This document shows positions 6,272 through 9,590 of a stretch of DNA of 9,590 nt, piece by piece. This DNA comes from Bizionia sp. Lineage in GTDB: Bacteria > Bacteroidota > Bacteroidia > Flavobacteriales > Flavobacteriaceae. Location of the stretch: assembly GCA_018067115.1 (NCBI GenBank), contig JAGPVI010000292.1, positions 1 through 9,590 on the forward strand. Reading direction: 5' to 3'. The translations under genes were made by a program, and so were the position numbers. The notes under the pieces are model-generated. The model saw only the letters and a list, made by a program, of their open reading frames with translations. It did no database searches and was not told the origin of the DNA. Positions within the stretch are counted from its first letter, which is position 1, and every line of letters starts with the position of its first letter.

Positions 6272-6670
6272 AGTTTTTAAAACGGTTTTTCAAAATGCAA
6301 AGCTAAGCAATCTAATCAGTATTTAGTTGGCTTTTATACTAGACTATTCTGTTGTCTCTCTTAATAATCGATATTAAATATTAGAGTTATTTAAAGTGTC
6401 TTTTGCTTCATTACCACTCTTCTAATTATAATAGAATTAACGATTAATCCTCCTTTTAAATGACTAAACGGGAGCACCAATAGTAATTACCGCTTTAGCA
6501 CTGTTGGTTGTAAAATTAGACTTACATTTTATTACGAATACCTTGTACCAATTACGTACCTTAGTTATACAAAAAGAGCTATAACCGGTATATCATAAAT
6601 CTATAAAAAACCAAGGGTAGCGCTTAATTATAATTTAAGGTCATTATCAGACTAAAAAACTAAATAACTT
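6272..6670. other. Divergent intergenic region (about 400 bp)
   Basis: The region separates the YdjM-like gene (minus) from the three-helix membrane protein (plus). It contains the -7 box of the YdjM-like gene near its left end. A GTTATA/TATAAC inverted repeat lies at 6564-6569 and 6580-6585 with a 10-nt spacer. No small ORF, RNA gene or exact plus-strand TAnnTTTG box stands out. Confidence 0.4.
6298..6305 (-). promoter_or_regulatory. -7 box of the YdjM-like gene promoter
   Basis: The minus strand reads TAGCTTTG, an exact TAnnTTTG match, ending 26 bp before the ATG at 6271. Transcription would start around 6291 and leave a short leader of about 20 nt. I see no clear -33 TTG at the right spacing, so this rests mainly on the -7 box and its position. 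Confidence 0.5.
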
Positions 6671-6997
6671 ATGAGACTTATTTATATTATTCTGGGATTA
6701 ATAACATCCATACTAGCAGTTATCTTAGCGATATTACCAGGGTTTATCGTATCGTTTATACCAGCCATTTTAGCCATAATTTTTGGACTTCTAGGGTTTT
6801 TAAAATCTAAAAAAGAGCATAAACCTACCCATACCACGCAACTTATTTTTCTTTTAACCATTATTGCGTTAGCCATTGCATCGTACCAATCTGTATATTC
6901 TACAACTTACAATGACGAGACAGAACACTTAGAATTACAAGAAGCACCTATAGATAAAGTTGAAATTATAGGAGGTGATATCGATATCACCAATTAA
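6671..6997 (+). CDS. Small three-helix membrane protein of unknown function (108 aa)
   Basis: The protein begins MRLIYIILGLITSILAVIL and has three hydrophobic segments: about 3-22, 24-44 and 58-74. The basic loop KSKKEHK (45-51) between the second and third should be cytoplasmic, which would put the acidic C-terminal tail (75-108, rich in Glu and Asp and ending GGDIDITN) on the periplasmic side. The first two helices are rich in Ile, Leu, Ala and Gly and contain two prolines (P23, P31), like a helical hairpin. I do not recognise a named family. It appears monocistronic: a divergent gene lies upstream and a terminator-like hairpin follows. An 18-bp perfect DNA palindrome covers codons for the last residues. 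Coding is supported by a clean membrane-protein pattern and a plausible start. Confidence 0.7.
   Translation: MRLIYIILGLITSILAVILAILPGFIVSFIPAILAIIFGLLGFLKSKKEHKPTHTTQLIFLLTIIALAIASYQSVYSTTYNDETEHLELQEAPIDKVEIIGGDIDITN
6974..6991. repeat. 18-bp perfect palindrome at the 3' end of the three-helix protein gene
   Basis: GGTGATATCGATATCACC is identical to its own reverse complement. It encodes residues 102-107 (GDIDIT) of the membrane protein and ends three bases before the stop codon. No T-run follows, so it is not a standard terminator. It could be a protein-binding site or a by-product of the GDIDIT codons. Confidence 0.6.
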
Positions 6998-7017
6998 ATG
7001 TCTTTAAAAACGATATC

Positions 7018-7056
7018 AAAGAGCTGCCAAAACTAGCTTCGTTTAGAAGGCTCTTT
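7018..7056 (+). terminator. Terminator-like hairpin after the three-helix protein gene
   Basis: AAAGAGC (7018-7024) and GCTCTTT (7050-7056) pair perfectly over 7 bp, with a further AAAC/GTTT pairing possible inside the loop. The right arm runs into TTTCTCGTTGT, a moderately T-rich tail. It lies 21 bp past the stop at 6997 and before the next promoter, where a terminator is expected. The long loop lowers confidence. Confidence 0.45.
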
Positions 7057-7105
7057 CTCGTTGTAATCTGCTTAAACTTTAAAACGATAAAGCAACGCTA
7101 TTATT

Positions 7106-7113
7106 TATATTTG
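7106..7113 (+). promoter_or_regulatory. -7 box of the first M28 peptidase gene promoter
   Basis: TATATTTG is an exact match to the Bacteroidota TAnnTTTG -7 element, 63 bp upstream of the ATG at 7177. Transcription would begin around 7120. No good -33 TTG is seen at the usual spacing. The box is overlapped by an inverted repeat that may be an operator. Confidence 0.55.
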
Positions 7114-7131
7114 CAGTCCGAAATGCAAATA
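7108..7131. promoter_or_regulatory. Inverted repeat overlapping the M28 gene promoter (candidate operator)
   Basis: TATTTGCA (7108-7115) and TGCAAATA (7124-7131) are perfect 8-bp inverted arms with an 8-nt spacer. The left arm contains most of the -7 box and the right arm lies just past the expected transcription start. A dimeric repressor bound here would block RNA polymerase. It might instead be chance in A+T-rich DNA. Confidence 0.4.
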
Positions 7132-7176
7132 AGACCTTTCAACAATTCAAAATAAATAAAACAACTTAAATAGATT

Positions 7177-8214
7177 ATGAAAGCGTTTATACTACTCTCA
7201 GCTTTTACTTTAATCGGTTCTTGTGCCACCACCAAGTATAGCACCAAAATAGAAAATATTAAAAATAGTATTCAGGTTAAAGACAGCACCGTTATCGCCA
7301 AATATTCTAATACCATTTCTATTACCGATTTAGAAATCAATTTACACGCTTTCGCTTCTAGAGAGTTTGCGGGACGTAAAGTGGGTGATTCTGGTCAACA
7401 TAAAGCCTCAGCGTTTTTAAAAGAATACTATAAAACATATCAAATTTCTCCCGCCGTTGGCGACTCTACATATTACCAAACGGTGCCGGAATCCTTTTTA
7501 CCCCCGGGCATTAAAAGCTCTGCAAACGTGGTGGCTTATATTAAAGGAGTCGAGAAGCCAGAAGAATTTATTATTATCTCTGGGCATTTAGACCATTTAG
7601 GGGTTAAAAATGATTCTATTCACTTTGGGGCAGACGATAATGCATCGGGAACTGTTGCTATATTAGAAATCGCAAAAGCTTTTAAAGTGGCTCAAACTGA
7701 AGGATACGCACCAAAAAGAAGTCTTGTTTTTCTTCATTTAACCGCAGAAGAAATTGGTTTATATGGCTCCAAGTTTTACGTTAACAACCCTGTTTTTAGC
7801 CTAGATAATACCATAGCTAATTTAAATATTGATATGATTGGCCGCGTAGACAATACGCATAAAAACACCCCTAACTACATCTACCTTATTGGCGCCGATA
7901 GAATAAGTAAGCATTTGCATTTTACATCGGAGAAGATGAATACCCTATTTTCTAATTTAGAATTAGATTATACGTTTAATGAAAAAGACGACCACAATCA
8001 ATACTATTACAGATCCGATCATTATAATTTTGCCAAACATAATATCCCTGTTATTTTTTACTTTAATGGCGAACACGCCGACTATCATAAAGCGACAGAT
8101 ACCCCAGATAAAATAAATTATCCGCTATTACAGAAACGAACACAACTTATTTTTGCTACCGCTTGGCAATTAGCAAATCAAGAGTCGACGTTAATTCATA
8201 ATAAAGATATCTAG
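7177..8214 (+). CDS. M28-family zinc aminopeptidase-like lipoprotein without inserted domain
   Basis: The 345-residue protein has a lipoprotein signal peptide: a hydrophobic core after MK and the lipobox I13-G-S-C16. No acidic surface-export signal follows the Cys, so it is probably anchored facing the periplasm. The catalytic domain carries the M28 metal set: H137 and D139 in SGHLDHLG, D153 in GADDNASG, the general base E191 and ligand E192 in LTAEEIGLYGS, D219 in NIDMIGR, and H304 in DYHKATDTPDK. All expected dinuclear-zinc ligands are thus present, and it should be an active exopeptidase trimming peptides. The short N-terminal part (about 45-110, ASREFAGRKVGDSGQHKAS) matches that of the next gene. 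In contrast to that gene, no PA-type domain lies between the N-terminal segment and the catalytic core. It has its own -7 promoter box. Confidence 0.9.
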   Translation: MKAFILLSAFTLIGSCATTKYSTKIENIKNSIQVKDSTVIAKYSNTISITDLEINLHAFASREFAGRKVGDSGQHKASAFLKEYYKTYQISPAVGDSTYYQTVPESFLPPGIKSSANVVAYIKGVEKPEEFIIISGHLDHLGVKNDSIHFGADDNASGTVAILEIAKAFKVAQTEGYAPKRSLVFLHLTAEEIGLYGSKFYVNNPVFSLDNTIANLNIDMIGRVDNTHKNTPNYIYLIGADRISKHLHFTSEKMNTLFSNLELDYTFNEKDDHNQYYYRSDHYNFAKHNIPVIFYFNGEHADYHKATDTPDKINYPLLQKRTQLIFATAWQLANQESTLIHNKDI

Positions 8215-8303
8215 AGTGTTAAAAATTGTTAAAACACTGCCAAAACCCCCTTTATTTCTTGTATTTTTAGCAATTAATTAATTTTACTATATATATTCTT
8301 TTT

Positions 8304-9590
8304 ATGAAAAACGCACTTTATCTAGTTGCCTTATCGCTTCTTTTTTCTTCCTGCGGTAGTACAACTCAGAGTACCACTAAAACAACACAAAAAATAGCAG
8401 ACCCTTCGGTGTATGCTAACACCATTACCGAAGCCGAGCTAAAAACGATGCTCTACACGTATGCTTCTGATGAATTTGAAGGTCGAGATACCGGAGCACC
8501 TGGTCAGAAAATGGCGGTAAACTACATTAGAGATCATTATATTAAAGATGGTGTTTCAGCAGCAAAAAAAGATGGTGATTATTTTCAAAATGTACCGTTA
8601 CAAGTTTTAGGAAAACCAGATGTTACATTAAATGTTAATGGAACAGATTACACGTATATAGACGATTTAGTATCGGTTGGTGCTGGAAACACACAAACTA
8701 TTAAAGCAAACGAGATTGTTTATGCTGGATTTGGCTTCGAAAATGAAACATATTCTAGTTACGACGGACTAGACGTAAAAAATAAAATTGTTGTTATTAA
8801 ATCTGGAGAACCTCAAAATGCAGATGGAACGTACCTTTTAACAGGAACGACAGAATCTTCAGAGTGGTCAGAATTTAGAACGCAATTCGCAAAGAAAAGA
8901 GATATCGCAAAAGAAAAAGGTGCTAAAGCAGTATTATTTTACTACCCTGAGGTATACAAAATGGCTGCTTTTAGATTTGGAAACCCTAGCGGACGTATGA
9001 CGCTAGATGTTGACAGTGATGAAATGTATTACTTTATGATTAATACAGACTTAGCGAAAAGCTTAGTGAGTGATATTGATACTAATAATACAGCAAAAAT
9101 TATTAAATCGGATCTGACATTAAACTTCACTAACAATTCGGAACAAGTTGTTTCAGAAAACGTAGCTGCTGTAATTAAAGGAAGTGAAAAACCAAACGAA
9201 TACATTGTTATCTCTGCGCATTTAGACCATGAAGGGGTTAAAGATGGAGAGATTTATAATGGTGCCGATGATGATGGTTCTGGAACAGTTGCTGTTTTAG
9301 AAATCGCTCAAGCTTTTGCAAAAGCTAAAGCAGATGGTTTTGGTCCAAAGCGTTCTATTGTATTTTTAAATGTTACAGCTGAAGAAAAAGGACTTTTAGG
9401 TTCTAGTTATTATACAGATTACGATCCTATTTTTCCTTTAGCAAATACAGTGGCTAACTTAAATATTGATATGATTGGTCGTATCGATCCAAAACGCGAA
9501 AAGAAAAATAGAGATTATCTTTACCTAATTGGTAGCGATAAATTAAGTACAGAATTACACGAGATTTCTGAAAACGTGAACACGAAGTAC
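8304..9590 (+). CDS. M28-family zinc peptidase lipoprotein with PA-type insertion, 3' end cut by window
   Basis: From ATG 8304 the frame is open for 429 codons to the last base, so the C-terminus, including the last His ligand, is outside. The signal peptide ends in FSSC17; Phe at -3 is less usual but tolerated in lipoboxes. Residues 42-98 (ASDEFEGRDTGAPGQ and on to YFQNVPL) match the previous gene. A region of about 185 residues (99-283) then has the layout of a protease-associated (PA) domain, with ANEIVYAGFG, LDVKNKIVVIKSGEP and EKGAKAVLFY. The catalytic core resumes with SENVAAVIKG. Visible ligands are H306 and D308 (SAHLDHEG), D322 (GADDDGSG), E360/E361 (VTAEEKGLLGS) and D389 (NIDMIGR). 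It is a tandem paralogue of the gene 89 bp upstream; PA domains usually help select or admit substrates. Family and start are secure. Confidence 0.92.
   Translation, partial: MKNALYLVALSLLFSSCGSTTQSTTKTTQKIADPSVYANTITEAELKTMLYTYASDEFEGRDTGAPGQKMAVNYIRDHYIKDGVSAAKKDGDYFQNVPLQVLGKPDVTLNVNGTDYTYIDDLVSVGAGNTQTIKANEIVYAGFGFENETYSSYDGLDVKNKIVVIKSGEPQNADGTYLLTGTTESSEWSEFRTQFAKKRDIAKEKGAKAVLFYYPEVYKMAAFRFGNPSGRMTLDVDSDEMYYFMINTDLAKSLVSDIDTNNTAKIIKSDLTLNFTNNSEQVVSENVAAVIKGSEKPNEYIVISAHLDHEGVKDGEIYNGADDDGSGTVAVLEIAQAFAKAKADGFGPKRSIVFLNVTAEEKGLLGSSYYTDYDPIFPLANTVANLNIDMIGRIDPKREKKNRDYLYLIGSDKLSTELHEISENVNTKY

Noticed and set aside
6682..6876. Minus-strand open frame of 64 codons
   Set aside because: It is antisense to the three-helix membrane protein, whose helix pattern is more convincing.
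8215..8238. AGTGTT/AACACT hairpin after the first M28 gene as a terminator
   Set aside because: The stem is only 6 bp, A+T-rich in the loop, and is followed by GCCAAAACCCCC rather than a T-run.
1..9590. CRISPR array, insertion sequence, tRNA or rRNA, or defence island
   Set aside because: I saw no regularly spaced repeats, transposase or integrase motifs, tRNA cloverleaf or known defence proteins; gene content is mostly housekeeping or hypothetical.

Overview
The window looks like a chromosomal stretch from a marine-type Flavobacteriaceae bacterium (phylum Bacteroidota). The evidence is a low-GC sequence, near absence of Shine-Dalgarno sites, several TAnnTTTG-type -7 promoter boxes typical of Bacteroidota, a CbpA/CbpM chaperone pair with a small companion ORF, and two M28 peptidase lipoproteins. 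I cannot name the genus. I see no rRNA, tRNA, insertion sequence, integrase, CRISPR array or recognisable defence system.

Layout. 1-440 (minus) is the 5' part of a four-helix membrane protein cut by the window edge. 620-781 (minus) is a 53-residue, highly charged, probably disordered protein. 1108-1500 (plus) is an unknown protein with a CxGCxC motif; it converges on a minus-strand pair, 2476->2021 (FMN-binding split-barrel protein) and 2005->1517 (small YqiA-like alpha/beta hydrolase). A Crp/Fnr-like operator candidate lies upstream of the pair.

3457->2729 (DUF2071), 3771->3481 (CbpM), 4663->3773 (CbpA, a class B-like J-protein) and 4875->4663 (70-residue protein) form one tight minus-strand operon. 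It reads small ORF - cbpA - cbpM - DUF2071, with a TAATG overlap at the first junction and a 1-nt gap at the second. The operon probably concerns DnaK-linked protein folding or nucleoid/stress functions, with CbpM modulating the J-domain. DUF2071 and its long non-coding tail may be a later addition.

6271->5273 (minus) is a YdjM-type membrane-bound metal-dependent hydrolase. 6671-6997 (plus) is an unknown three-helix membrane protein, followed by a terminator-like hairpin. 7177-8214 and 8304-end (plus) are tandem M28 zinc-peptidase lipoproteins. The second carries an insertion of about 185 residues (PA-type domain) that the first lacks, and it runs off the window.

Overall this is mostly ordinary core genome. 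The items most worth a second look are the conserved-looking small ORF in the cbpA operon, two inverted repeats placed at promoters (2542-2557 and 7108-7131), and the tandem peptidases with and without the inserted domain. I found nothing that clearly amounts to a new multi-gene system.
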